A DNA stretch of 14,104 nucleotides, taken from positions 1 to 14,104 of the forward strand of contig JBBSMN010000063.1 of assembly GCA_038233135.1 (NCBI GenBank), written 5' to 3'. The notes under the pieces were generated by a model. That model saw nothing but the letters and a program-made list of their open reading frames with translations, was not told where the DNA came from and did not search any database. Within the stretch, counting starts at the first letter, position 1. Each line of letters starts with the position of its first letter. Of this stretch, positions 5,964-13,378 are shown piece after piece. This DNA is from JACCVL01 sp038233135. Its GTDB lineage: Bacteria > Actinomycetota > Actinomycetes > Propionibacteriales > Nocardioidaceae. The translations under genes were made by a program, and so were the position numbers.

Positions 5964-8699
5964 TCAGTGCCCTGCGTCCTGCCAGGTGCGACCGACACCG
6001 ACCGACACGTCCAGCGGCACGGCGAGGTCGTAGGCCGCTGCCATCTGCGTACGCACCAGCTGCTCGACGTCGGCGCGCTCTCCCGGCGCGACCTCGAGCA
6101 CCAGCTCGTCGTGCACCTGCAGCAGCAGTCGCGAGCTCATCTGGGTGCCCTCGAGGGCCTGGTGCACCCCGAGCATCGCCACCTTGATGATGTCGGCGGC
6201 CGAGCCCTGGATCGGGGCGTTGAGGGCCATGCGCTCGGCCATCTCGCGGCGCTGTCGGTTGTCGCTGGTCAGGTCGGGCAGGTAGCGTCGGCGCCCCATC
6301 AGGGTCTCGGTGTACCCGGTGCGCCTGGCCTCGTCGACGACGCCGCGCAGGTAGTCGCGCACGCCACCGAAGTTGAGGAAGTAGTCGTCCATCAGGGCCT
6401 GCGCCTCGGCGGTCTCGACACCCAGCTGCTGGGATAGCCCGTAGGACGAAAGGCCGTAGGCCAGCCCGTAGTTCATCGCCTTGATCTTGGCCCGCATCGC
6501 GCCCGTGACCTGGTTGGGCTCGACGGAGAACACCGACGACGCAGTGGCGCTGTGGAAGTCCATGCCGGACTTGAAGGCGGCGATCAGGTCGGCGTCTCGG
6601 GAGAGGTCGGCCATGATGCGCATCTCGATCTGGCTGTAGTCGGCGGTGAGCAGGCTCTCGTAGCCGGCGCCCACCTGGAATGCCTCGCGTATCCGCCGGC
6701 CCGACTCGGTGCGGATCGGGATGTTCTGCAGGTTGGGGTCGGTGGAGCTCAGCCGTCCGGTCGCCGCGATCATCTGGTTGTAGGTCGTGTGGATGCGCCC
6801 GTCGGCGGCGACGGTCTTGCGCAGGCCCTCCACGGTGGAGCGCAGCCTGCTCGCGTCGCGGTGCGCGAGCAGGTGCATCAAGAACGGGTGCTCGGTCTTG
6901 GCATGCAGGTGCTGCAGCGCCTCCGCGTCCGTAGTGTAGCCGGTCTTGGTGCGCTTGGTCTTCGGCATCGCCAGCTCGTCGAACAGCACCACCTGCAGCT
7001 GCTTGGGCGAGCCGAGGTTGATCTGCTTGCCGATCACCTCGTACGCCTCGTCGGCGGCCTGGCGGACAAGCGTGGCGAAGTCGTCCTCGAGCCGGGCGAG
7101 GTGGTCGTCGTCGACCGCGATGCCTATCCGCTCCATGTCACTGAGCACGGCGACCAGTGGCAGCTCCACCTGGACGAGCAGCTGGTTGCCGCCGCGCTCC
7201 TCGAGGTCGGCGTCGAGGGCGACCGACAGGTCCAGGGTGGCCCGGGCGCGCAGCATCGCCGCGGTGGCGACGGCGGCACCCCCCTCGCTGCCGGCCTCAG
7301 CACCGAGGTCGAGGGCGAGCTGGTCGGGGGCGACGTCGTCGTCGCGCAGCTCGCGCTTCAGGTGCCGGAGGGCCAGGTCGGCCAGGTCGTAGGAGCGCTG
7401 GTCGGGTCGCCCGAGGTACGCCGCGAGGGCCGTGTCGCGGCTAACCCCGACCAGTGGCCAACCGTGGGCCGCAAGGGCCAGCATCGGTCCCTTGGCGTCG
7501 TGCAGGACCTTCGGACGGTCGGGGTCTGCCAACCACGCCGACAGAACCCGCTCGTCGGCGTCGGTGGCCACCGCGTCTGCGCCGAGCCGCACGAAGCAGG
7601 CCGCACCGGACGCGACGGCGAGCGCGACGCCGTCCACCCGGCCCCGGCCGGCGCCCCAGCTGCCGACGACGTCCACCCCGACCGCCTCCCCCTCCGGCGC
7701 GTGCCAGGCGAGCCAGCCGGCGACCTCGTCGGCGGCAAGCACGGACCCGTCCACGTTGAACGAGCCCTCGGCGACCGGTTCGTCCGCAGTCAACGTCGCG
7801 AAGAGGCGGTCTCGGAGCACCCGGAACTCCAGCCCGTCGAAAACGGTATGCACCGCCTCGCGATCCCACGGCTGAAGTGCCAGGTCGGCGGGGCGCGCCG
7901 GCAGCTCGAGGTCCCGGACCAGCTCGTTGATGCGCCGGTTGCGCTGCACGTCGGCCAGGTGCGCTCGCAGCGAGTCGCCGGCCTTGCCGGGGACCTCTCC
8001 CACATGGGTGACGAGCCCGTCCAGGTCTCCGAAACGGTCGATCCACTTGGCTGCGGTCTTGGGCCCGACACCGGGCACCCCTGGCAGGTTGTCGCTGGTC
8101 TCCCCGACGAGGGCGGCCAGGTCGGGGTAACGCTGCGGCGCGACGCCGTACTTGTCCCGGACGGCTGCAGGGTCCATGCGGGCAAGGTCGGACACCCCCC
8201 GGCGGGGATAGAGCACGGTCACCCGGTCGGACACCAGCTGCAGGGCATCGCGGTCACCGGTGCAGATCAGCACGTCGAAGTCGGCGGCCTCGGCCTGCGT
8301 GGACAAGGTGGCGATCACGTCATCGGCCTCGTAGCCCTCGCGCTCGATACTCGAGACCCGCAGCGCGTCGAGCACCTCCTTGACAAGCGAGACCTGGCCC
8401 GCGAACTCCGGCGGAGAGGACGAGCGGTTGCCCTTGTAGTCGGCATACTCCGACAGCCGGAAGGTCTGGCGGGACACGTCGAACGCGACCGCGACGTGAG
8501 TGGGCTGCTCGTCGCGCAGCACGTTGATGAGCATCGAGGTGAAGCCGTAGACCGCGTTGGTGGGCTGCCCCGTCGTGGTGGAGAAGTTCTCCACCGGCAG
8601 GGCGAAGAACGCCCGGTATGCCAGCGAGTGCCCGTCGAGCAGCAGCAGCCGGGACCGGTCGGGCATGTCGGGCCGCGGGGGCACGGTCGAATCAGCCAC
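5964..8699 (-). CDS. polA: DNA polymerase I
   Basis: A-family DNA polymerase acting in Okazaki-fragment maturation and excision repair. From GTG 8699 it is 911 residues, normal for actinobacterial Pol I. The N-terminal 5' nuclease domain has LLLLDGHSLAYRAFFALP, the acidic cluster EGYEADDV, CTGDRDALQLV and GVPGVGPKTAAKW. The middle 3'-5' exonuclease-like domain lacks its usual acidic residues: the motif I region reads VGVDVVGSW and the motif II region LHDAKGPML, so proofreading is probably absent. The polymerase domain has motif A (DYSQIEMRIMA, about residue 688), the O-helix (AKIKAMNYGLAYG, about 743) and motif C (LLLQVHDELVLEV, about 861). The O-helix has Tyr (codon 6470-6468) where E. coli has Phe762. 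An ATG 11 codons downstream (8666) is an alternative start, but the GTG gives an N-terminus like other actinobacterial polymerases. No ribosome-binding site is evident, so the mRNA may be leaderless. Confidence 0.96.
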   Translation of the reverse strand: MADSTVPPRPDMPDRSRLLLLDGHSLAYRAFFALPVENFSTTTGQPTNAVYGFTSMLINVLRDEQPTHVAVAFDVSRQTFRLSEYADYKGNRSSSPPEFAGQVSLVKEVLDALRVSSIEREGYEADDVIATLSTQAEAADFDVLICTGDRDALQLVSDRVTVLYPRRGVSDLARMDPAAVRDKYGVAPQRYPDLAALVGETSDNLPGVPGVGPKTAAKWIDRFGDLDGLVTHVGEVPGKAGDSLRAHLADVQRNRRINELVRDLELPARPADLALQPWDREAVHTVFDGLEFRVLRDRLFATLTADEPVAEGSFNVDGSVLAADEVAGWLAWHAPEGEAVGVDVVGSWGAGRGRVDGVALAVASGAACFVRLGADAVATDADERVLSAWLADPDRPKVLHDAKGPMLALAAHGWPLVGVSRDTALAAYLGRPDQRSYDLADLALRHLKRELRDDDVAPDQLALDLGAEAGSEGGAAVATAAMLRARATLDLSVALDADLEERGGNQLLVQVELPLVAVLSDMERIGIAVDDDHLARLEDDFATLVRQAADEAYEVIGKQINLGSPKQLQVVLFDELAMPKTKRTKTGYTTDAEALQHLHAKTEHPFLMHLLAHRDASRLRSTVEGLRKTVAADGRIHTTYNQMIAATGRLSSTDPNLQNIPIRTESGRRIREAFQVGAGYESLLTADYSQIEMRIMADLSRDADLIAAFKSGMDFHSATASSVFSVEPNQVTGAMRAKIKAMNYGLAYGLSSYGLSQQLGVETAEAQALMDDYFLNFGGVRDYLRGVVDEARRTGYTETLMGRRRYLPDLTSDNRQRREMAERMALNAPIQGSAADIIKVAMLGVHQALEGTQMSSRLLLQVHDELVLEVAPGERADVEQLVRTQMAAAYDLAVPLDVSVGVGRTWQDAGH

Positions 8700-8706
8700 G
8701 GCGGCG

Positions 8707-8716
8707 ACTCTAGTCT
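8707..8716. promoter_or_regulatory. divergent promoter core shared by polA and the thioesterase operon
   Basis: ACTCTAGTCT contains TAnnnT hexamers on both strands: TAGAGT on the minus strand (8712-8707), 7 nt before the polA GTG, and TAGTCT on the plus strand (8711-8716). They share a central CTAG. On the plus strand TCGAAT (8687-8692) lies 18 nt upstream of TAGTCT and is a moderate -35. The polA side has no convincing -35. Plus-strand transcription would start near 8723. Confidence 0.45.
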
Positions 8717-8738
8717 GAGGCCCCGACAGCCCACCCCT

Positions 8739-8764
8739 GCACAGCCCGCCCGCACAGCCCGCCC
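8739..8764. repeat. 13-bp tandem direct repeat, two copies
   Basis: GCACAGCCCGCCC occurs twice with no spacer (8739-8751 and 8752-8764), in the polA-thioesterase intergenic region downstream of the plus-strand -10. It may be a replication-slippage duplication or a tandem protein-binding site. Nothing identifies a binder. Confidence 0.7.
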
Positions 8765-8790
8765 GGCGACGCACTCGCGAAGGGATCTGC

Positions 8791-9180
8791 ATGGACCAGC
8801 TCGAGCCGGTCACAGCCGCACTGCACGACCGGATGGGTATCGAGATCCTCGAGGCCAGCGCGCACCGGGTCGTCGTCTCGATGCCGGTCGAGGGGAACAC
8901 CCAACCGTCCGGGCTGCTGCACGGGGGGGCCTCGTGCGTGCTGGCCGAGAGCGCCGGCTCGGTCGGTGCCACGCTGCACGCGCAGCCGGACCGGGTTGCG
9001 GTCGGCGTCGACATCAACGCCACCCACCACCGCGCGGTCCGAGACGGCACAGTCACCGCCGTCGCCTCCCCGGTGCACCTGGGCCGCACGGTCGCGACGT
9101 ACGAGGTGGTCATCACCGACGAGCAGGACAGGCGGGTCTGCAGTGCGCGGATCAGCTGCCAGCTGGTCCCCCGGGTCTGA
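8791..9180 (+). CDS. PaaI-family hotdog thioesterase
   Basis: A 129-residue single hotdog-fold protein of the acyl-CoA thioesterase group typified by PaaI and related enzymes. It would hydrolyse a CoA thioester in the cytoplasm; the acyl group is unknown. Hallmarks are N36 followed by the helix-start motif GLLHGGASCVLAES (H44, G45, G46, E53), which supplies the oxyanion hole and the catalytic carboxylate in this family. The closing strands read SPVHLGRTVATYEVVITDEQ. The ATG is preceded by GAAGGGA at good spacing. It is transcribed divergently from polA, and the DUF554 gene starts 9 nt after its stop, so the two are probably co-transcribed. Similar small thioesterases occur beside polA in other actinomycetes. 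Confidence 0.9.
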   Translation: MDQLEPVTAALHDRMGIEILEASAHRVVVSMPVEGNTQPSGLLHGGASCVLAESAGSVGATLHAQPDRVAVGVDINATHHRAVRDGTVTAVASPVHLGRTVATYEVVITDEQDRRVCSARISCQLVPRV

Positions 9181-9189
9181 GCGCCGGCG

Positions 9190-9951
9190 GTGTTCCGCGG
9201 TTTCGGCACGGTCGTCAACGTCATGACGGTCCTGCTCGGCTCGGGCGTGGGCGTTCTCGTCGGCCACCGGCTGCACCAGCGCACACGAGACGTCGTGACC
9301 GACGGGCTCGGACTCGTCACCGTGCTCGTCGCAGCGCCGTCGGCAGCGGCGGTCACCGACCCGGAGCTGAGCGCCGAGGTCGGGACGAGCGCCCCGGTGC
9401 TGATCGTGCTGGGAGCCGTCCTCATCGGCGGCATCACCGGTTCGGTGCTGCGCATCGAGGACCGGCTGGAGGGCGTCGGAGTGGCACTGAGACGGCGCCT
9501 CGTCGGCACCGCGACGGGTGCTGGCACCGACGAGGTGGGCGGGCAGCAACGGTTCGTGGAGGGATTCCTCACCGCGTCCCTCGTGTTCTGCGTCGGACCG
9601 CTGACGATCCTCGGCTCGTTGTCCGATGGCCTCGGGCGGGGTGCCGACCAGCTGGTGCTCAAGTCGGTGCTCGACGGCTTCGCCTCCGTCGCCTTCGCGG
9701 CCAGCTTCGGCTGGGGGGTGGCCGCGTCCGCGCTGGCGGTGCTGACGGTGCAGGGGTCCCTCACCGCGCTCGGCGCGGCGCTCGGCTCGTTCGTCCCCGA
9801 TGCGCATCTTGTCGCGATGACCGCCACCGGCGGCCTGCTGCTGCTGGGCGTGGCCCTGCGACTGCTCCAAATCCGCCGAGTGCCGGTCGGTGACCTGCTG
9901 CCCGCACTGCTCGTGGCTCCACTGCTGGTGGAGATTGTCATCAGGGTGTGA
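9190..9951 (+). CDS. DUF554 family membrane protein
   Basis: This 253-residue integral membrane protein belongs to the DUF554 family (E. coli YqgA type), whose function is unknown. The start MFRGFGTVVNVMTVLLGSGVG and the central FVEGFLTASLVFCVGPLTILGS are typical. I see about six or seven hydrophobic segments, at residues near 7-25, 68-88, 125-145, 165-185, 193-210, 215-230 and 235-252. A polar cytoplasmic loop (RIEDRLEGVGVALRRRL) follows the second. The GTG start matches the usual N-terminus of the family. It lies 9 nt after the thioesterase stop without a strong ribosome-binding site, which suggests translational coupling. A role in small-molecule transport is often guessed for the family but nothing here supports a substrate. 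Confidence 0.88.
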   Translation: MFRGFGTVVNVMTVLLGSGVGVLVGHRLHQRTRDVVTDGLGLVTVLVAAPSAAAVTDPELSAEVGTSAPVLIVLGAVLIGGITGSVLRIEDRLEGVGVALRRRLVGTATGAGTDEVGGQQRFVEGFLTASLVFCVGPLTILGSLSDGLGRGADQLVLKSVLDGFASVAFAASFGWGVAASALAVLTVQGSLTALGAALGSFVPDAHLVAMTATGGLLLLGVALRLLQIRRVPVGDLLPALLVAPLLVEIVIRV

Positions 9952-9958
9952 TCTCGAC

Positions 9959-9974
9959 GGCCCACGATCGGGCC
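9959..9974 (+). terminator. possible weak hairpin after the DUF554 gene
   Basis: GGCCC and GGGCC form a 5-bp stem with a 6-nt loop, 7 nt after the stop codon. There is no T tract, and the stem is short, so it may be chance in GC-rich DNA. Confidence 0.25.
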
Positions 9975-9984
9975 CTGGCCTCGC

Positions 9985-9990
9985 TATGAT
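9985..9990 (+). promoter_or_regulatory. candidate -10 of the liv operon promoter
   Basis: TATGAT, one base from TATAAT, is conspicuous in GC-rich surroundings, 71 nt before the livH GTG. The -35 position has no good match. A TTGACT at 9998-10003 lies just downstream without a suitable -10 at 17-18 nt. A leader of about 65 nt would result. Confidence 0.45.
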
Positions 9991-10061
9991 CCGTCGGTTG
10001 ACTGCGGACGCTGGGTTGCGGCCCGGTTTCCAACGTGCCCGAGCCGGACAGGAGTGCATAC

Positions 10062-11387
10062 GTGCGCAAACTGCTGATCGCTCTCGTCATGACGCTTGTC
10101 GGCGGCCTGCTCGGCGTCGGCGCGATCGCGGCGGCCGGGCCCGCGGCGGCAGATGGCAACGGCGGTGACGAGCTCACCATCAACGCGCAGCTGGTCGACC
10201 CGACCAACGTCGACCGCTCCGACAACGACCCGTCCAACGACGAGCCGGAGCCGGTGCCGGACGTGAGCATCAAGGTCACCGCACCCGACGGAGAGCCGGT
10301 CGGCGAGGCCACCTCCGACGACAAGGGCGTCGCCTCGGTGCCGGTCCCCGAGGGTGGGGACTACGTCGTCACCATCGACACCGACACCCTGCCCGAGGGC
10401 ACCTTCCTGACCGACCCGGACCGCGTCGAGGCGACCGTCTCGGTGCTGGGCTTCGACGCCACCGTCCAGTTCCCCATCGGTCCCGACACCCGCAACCTCG
10501 AGACGTGGGTGGACCGGCTGCCAGACCTGCTGCTGACCGGCATTAAGTTCGGCTTGCTGATCGCGCTTGCAGCGCTCGGCCTGTCGATGATCTACGGCAC
10601 GACCGGCCTGACGAACTTCTCGCACGGCGAGCTCGTCACCCTCGGAGGCATCATCGCCTGGACGCTCAACCGCCAGATCGGGCTGCCGGTGATCTGGGCC
10701 GGGCTCCTCACGGTCGTGATCATGGGGGTGCTGGGCGCCGTGCAGGACCTCGGCTTCTGGCGTCCGCTGCGCGAACGGGGCAGCGGCAACATCGCGCTGA
10801 TGATCGTCAGCATCGGATTCGGCCTGTTCCTGCGCAACGTCTACCAGTACTTCTTCGGCGACGACACGCGCGCCTACGACCAGTACACCAGTCAGGGGCC
10901 GCTGGACCTCCCGCTGGTCGAACCCACCCCCAAGGACCTGTTCATCATCGCGATCTCGGTGGTCGTCCTGGTCATCGTGTCGCTGCTGCTGGCACGCACC
11001 CGCCTCGGCAAGGCCACCCGGGCGGTGGCCGACAACCCGTCGCTCGCCGCCTCGTCGGGCATCAACGTCGCGCAGGTCATCACGGTGGTGTGGATCGCCG
11101 GCACCGCGCTGGCCGGCCTGTCTGGGGTGCTCCTCGGTGTGGACCAGCAGGTCGACTACCAGATGGGTTTCAAGATCCTGCTGCTCGTCTTCGCCGGGGT
11201 GACCCTCGGTGGGCTCGGCACCATCTGGGGAGCGATGCTCGGCAGCCTCATCGTCGGCATCATGATCGAGATGTCCACGCTGGTGGTGCCGGCCGAGCTC
11301 AAGTACGTCGGCGCGCTCGTGCTGCTCATCCTCATCCTCCTCGTCCGTCCCCAGGGCATCCTGGGGCGGCGTGAACGTGTCGGCTGA
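10062..11387 (+). CDS. livH: LivH-type ABC permease with N-terminal signal sequence and beta-domain
   Basis: Membrane permease of a branched-chain-amino-acid-type ABC importer. The start chosen is GTG 10062, preceded by AGGAG at 7-8 nt; the frame is open further up (GTG 10035) but without a ribosome-binding site. The 441 residues begin with a signal-peptide-like segment (MRKLLIALVMTLVGGLL, possible cleavage after A30 in GPAAA/DG). An acidic beta-rich domain follows (about 36-145, with VPDVSIKVTAPDGEPVG and GDYVVTIDTDTLPEGTF), resembling a carboxypeptidase-regulatory or Ig-like fold. The LivH core starts near residue 151 (LLIALAALGLSMIYGTTGL, NFSHGELVTLGG) and ends RPQGILGRRERVG. Standard LivH has about 290-300 residues and no such domain. 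UrtB urea permeases also have an extracytoplasmic N-terminal region, so another substrate is possible. It is the first gene of the operon, and livM follows after 31 nt. Confidence 0.88.
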   Translation: MRKLLIALVMTLVGGLLGVGAIAAAGPAAADGNGGDELTINAQLVDPTNVDRSDNDPSNDEPEPVPDVSIKVTAPDGEPVGEATSDDKGVASVPVPEGGDYVVTIDTDTLPEGTFLTDPDRVEATVSVLGFDATVQFPIGPDTRNLETWVDRLPDLLLTGIKFGLLIALAALGLSMIYGTTGLTNFSHGELVTLGGIIAWTLNRQIGLPVIWAGLLTVVIMGVLGAVQDLGFWRPLRERGSGNIALMIVSIGFGLFLRNVYQYFFGDDTRAYDQYTSQGPLDLPLVEPTPKDLFIIAISVVVLVIVSLLLARTRLGKATRAVADNPSLAASSGINVAQVITVVWIAGTALAGLSGVLLGVDQQVDYQMGFKILLLVFAGVTLGGLGTIWGAMLGSLIVGIMIEMSTLVVPAELKYVGALVLLILILLVRPQGILGRRERVG

Positions 11388-11418
11388 CGGCGACCGAGTG
11401 GTCTGAAAGGGACGTGGC

Positions 11419-12414
11419 ATGAACTGGGACGTGATCTTCGAGAACTCGCTTCGCTCGGCTTTCGGCAGCGACGCGATCGTCTACGCGATGGCGGCGATCG
11501 GGCTGAACATCCACTTCGGCTACACCGGGCTGCTGAACTTCGGACAGGCCGGGTTCATGGCCGTCGGCGGCTACGGCATCGCCGCCAGCGTCGCGACGTT
11601 CGACCTGTCGTTCTGGGTGGGCGTGCCGATCGGGATCCTCGCCGCGATCGTGTTCGCCCTGCTGCTCGGTGCGCCGACCTTGCGCCTGCGAGCCGACTAC
11701 CTCGCCATCGTCACCATCGCCGCGGCCGAGATCATCCGGATCGTCGTCGGCTCGGTGACGTTGCAGGAGTACTTCGGCGGCCGCGACGGGCTGCAGCAGT
11801 TCAACGACTCCTTCGCCGCGCTCAACCCCTACGACTCGACGCTGAACCTGTTCCTGTTCTCCCTGCGCCCCAACGACGCGTGGGTCTTCACCGTCGGCTG
11901 GATCATGGTCGCGCTGGCGTGTCTGCTGGTGTGGGCGCTGATGCGCAGCCCGTGGGGTCGCGTGCTCAAGTCGATCCGCGAGGACGAGGAGGCCGTCCGC
12001 TCCCTGGGCAAGAACGTCTACAGCTACAAGATGCAGGCCCTGGTGCTCGGTGGTGTGCTCGGCGGCATCGCCGGCTTCCTCGTCGCGCTCGACCAGGCCG
12101 CCATCAACCCCGAGAACTTCTCCACCGACGTGACCTTCTTCGCCTACACGGTGCTGATCCTGGGCGGTGCGGCGCGGGTGATGGGACCTGTGGTCGGTGC
12201 GATCCTGTTCTGGTTCCTGATCAGCGTCCTCGGAAACTTCTTCACCCAGGCCACCAGCGGCGCCCAGCCGCTGATCAGCCCCGAGATCATGACCGACACG
12301 CAGGCAAGCCTGGTGCGCTTCATCGCCGCCGGTCTCGGGCTGGTGCTGCTGATCATCTTCCGCCCGCAGGGGATCTTCGGAGACAAGAGAGAGATCGCGC
12401 TCGATGCCCGCTGA
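11419..12414 (+). CDS. livM: LivM-type ABC permease
   Basis: Second membrane permease of the importer, 331 residues, a normal size for LivM. Hallmarks are YAMAAIGLNIHFGYTGLLNF, GQAGFMAVGGYGIA and TLRLRADYLAIVTIAAAEI. The last is followed by the cytoplasmic coupling region and by GLQQF. The C-terminus IIFRPQGIFGDKREIALDAR is typical. Multiple hydrophobic segments span the sequence. The ATG has AAAGGGA upstream at suitable spacing. The livG start codon lies 11 nt inside its 3' end, indicating coupled translation. It would pair with LivH to form the translocation channel. Confidence 0.94.
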   Translation: MNWDVIFENSLRSAFGSDAIVYAMAAIGLNIHFGYTGLLNFGQAGFMAVGGYGIAASVATFDLSFWVGVPIGILAAIVFALLLGAPTLRLRADYLAIVTIAAAEIIRIVVGSVTLQEYFGGRDGLQQFNDSFAALNPYDSTLNLFLFSLRPNDAWVFTVGWIMVALACLLVWALMRSPWGRVLKSIREDEEAVRSLGKNVYSYKMQALVLGGVLGGIAGFLVALDQAAINPENFSTDVTFFAYTVLILGGAARVMGPVVGAILFWFLISVLGNFFTQATSGAQPLISPEIMTDTQASLVRFIAAGLGLVLLIIFRPQGIFGDKREIALDAR

Positions 12415-13378
12415 CACTGCTGACACCAACACCACCGACACCGCCGGCGGTGCGGACACGGCCGCCGCGGGCGGTGCGGACACGGCCGCCGCCGCGCTGC
12501 GCGACGTCGCCCGTGAGCCCGGAGCCAAGAAGCCCGACGCCATCCTCGTCGCAGACGGCGTCGTCCGTCAGTTCGGCGGCCTGACCGCTGTCGACGTCGC
12601 TCACCTCGAGGTGCAGCGGGGGGTCATCACGGCACTGATCGGACCCAACGGTGCGGGCAAGACCACGTTCTTCAACCTGCTGACCGGATTCGACCAGCCC
12701 GACGCAGGGTCATGGTCGTACAACGACAAGGCCCTGGGCAACGTCGCGGCGCACAAGGTGGCTCGCCTGGGCATGGTGCGGACCTTCCAGCTCACCAAGG
12801 TCCTCAGCAAGCTCTCGGTGATCGAGAACATGCGGCTGGCCGCGACCGGGCAGTGCGGCGAGCGCTTCCTGTCCGCCCTGCTGCCGATGCGGTGGCGTGG
12901 CCAGGAGCGAGCCAACACCGAGCGGGCCGACTCGCTGCTTGCGCGGTTCAAGCTCGACACCAAGCGGGAGGACTTCGCGGGGTCGTTGTCCGGTGGGCAG
13001 CGCAAGCTGCTGGAGATGGCGCGCGCCCTCATGGTCGAGCCCGAGCTGGTGATGCTCGATGAGCCGATGGCCGGGGTCAACCCTGCCCTCAAGCAGTCCC
13101 TCCTGGGCCATGTCCAGACCCTGCGCGACGAGGGCCGCACCGTGCTGTTCGTCGAGCACGACATGGACATGGTCCGCCACATCTCGGACTGGGTGGTGGT
13201 GATGGCGCAAGGCGAGATCGTCGCCGAGGGCCCACCCGCCGACGTGATGGCCAACCCGGTGGTCATCGACGCCTACCTCGGCGCCCATCACGATTCCGAC
13301 ATGAGCGTGGAGGCGGAGGAGCGACTGCTGGCGGCTGAGCAGGCCGAACAGCCCGAGGGCGAGAAGGAGCAGCAGTGA
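12404..13378 (+). CDS. livG: LivG-type ABC transporter ATPase
   Basis: ATP-binding subunit of the importer, 324 residues. The nucleotide-binding motifs are complete: Walker A GPNGAGKTT (80-88), Q-loop MVRTFQLTK, signature LSGGQRKLLEMARAL, Walker B LVMLDEPMAG and H-loop FVEHDMDMV. The canonical domain begins near residue 47 (ILVADGVVRQFGGLTAV). It is preceded by an Ala/Asp/Thr-rich extension of about 46 residues containing GGADTAAA twice in tandem. The C-terminus after AYLGAHH is a Glu/Ala/Gln-rich tail. Usual LivG is about 255-290 residues. The ATG lies inside livM (11-nt overlap), and a GAGAGA tract about 8 nt upstream could serve as ribosome-binding site. The stop overlaps the livF start (GTGA). 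Confidence 0.94.
   Translation: MPADTADTNTTDTAGGADTAAAGGADTAAAALRDVAREPGAKKPDAILVADGVVRQFGGLTAVDVAHLEVQRGVITALIGPNGAGKTTFFNLLTGFDQPDAGSWSYNDKALGNVAAHKVARLGMVRTFQLTKVLSKLSVIENMRLAATGQCGERFLSALLPMRWRGQERANTERADSLLARFKLDTKREDFAGSLSGGQRKLLEMARALMVEPELVMLDEPMAGVNPALKQSLLGHVQTLRDEGRTVLFVEHDMDMVRHISDWVVVMAQGEIVAEGPPADVMANPVVIDAYLGAHHDSDMSVEAEERLLAAEQAEQPEGEKEQQ
12446..12493 (+). repeat. 24-bp in-frame tandem duplication in livG
   Basis: Two adjacent 24-bp units (12446-12469 and 12470-12493) differ at only the last base. Each encodes GGADTAAA. The unit length is a multiple of three, so copy-number change would keep the frame. It lies in the low-complexity N-terminal extension, away from the ATPase fold. 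Confidence 0.85.

Noticed and set aside
2326..6033. A 1235-codon open frame on the plus strand opposite the M36 gene
   Set aside because: It mirrors the M36 coding strand in GC-rich DNA. Its composition is Val/Arg/Gly/Asp-rich with no recognisable domain, and it runs past both ends of the restored peptidase signal region.
6552..9893. A 1113-codon open frame on the plus strand opposite polA and across the thioesterase and DUF554 genes
   Set aside because: It is antisense to certain polA motifs and out of frame with the clear plus-strand genes, so it is a by-product of high GC at third positions.
8700..9965. Upstream extension of the polA frame to 9965
   Set aside because: The extra 422 codons run antisense through the thioesterase and DUF554 genes and are Ser/Thr/Arg/Pro-rich. 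The polymerase N-terminus LLLLDGHSLAYRAFF begins just after GTG 8699.
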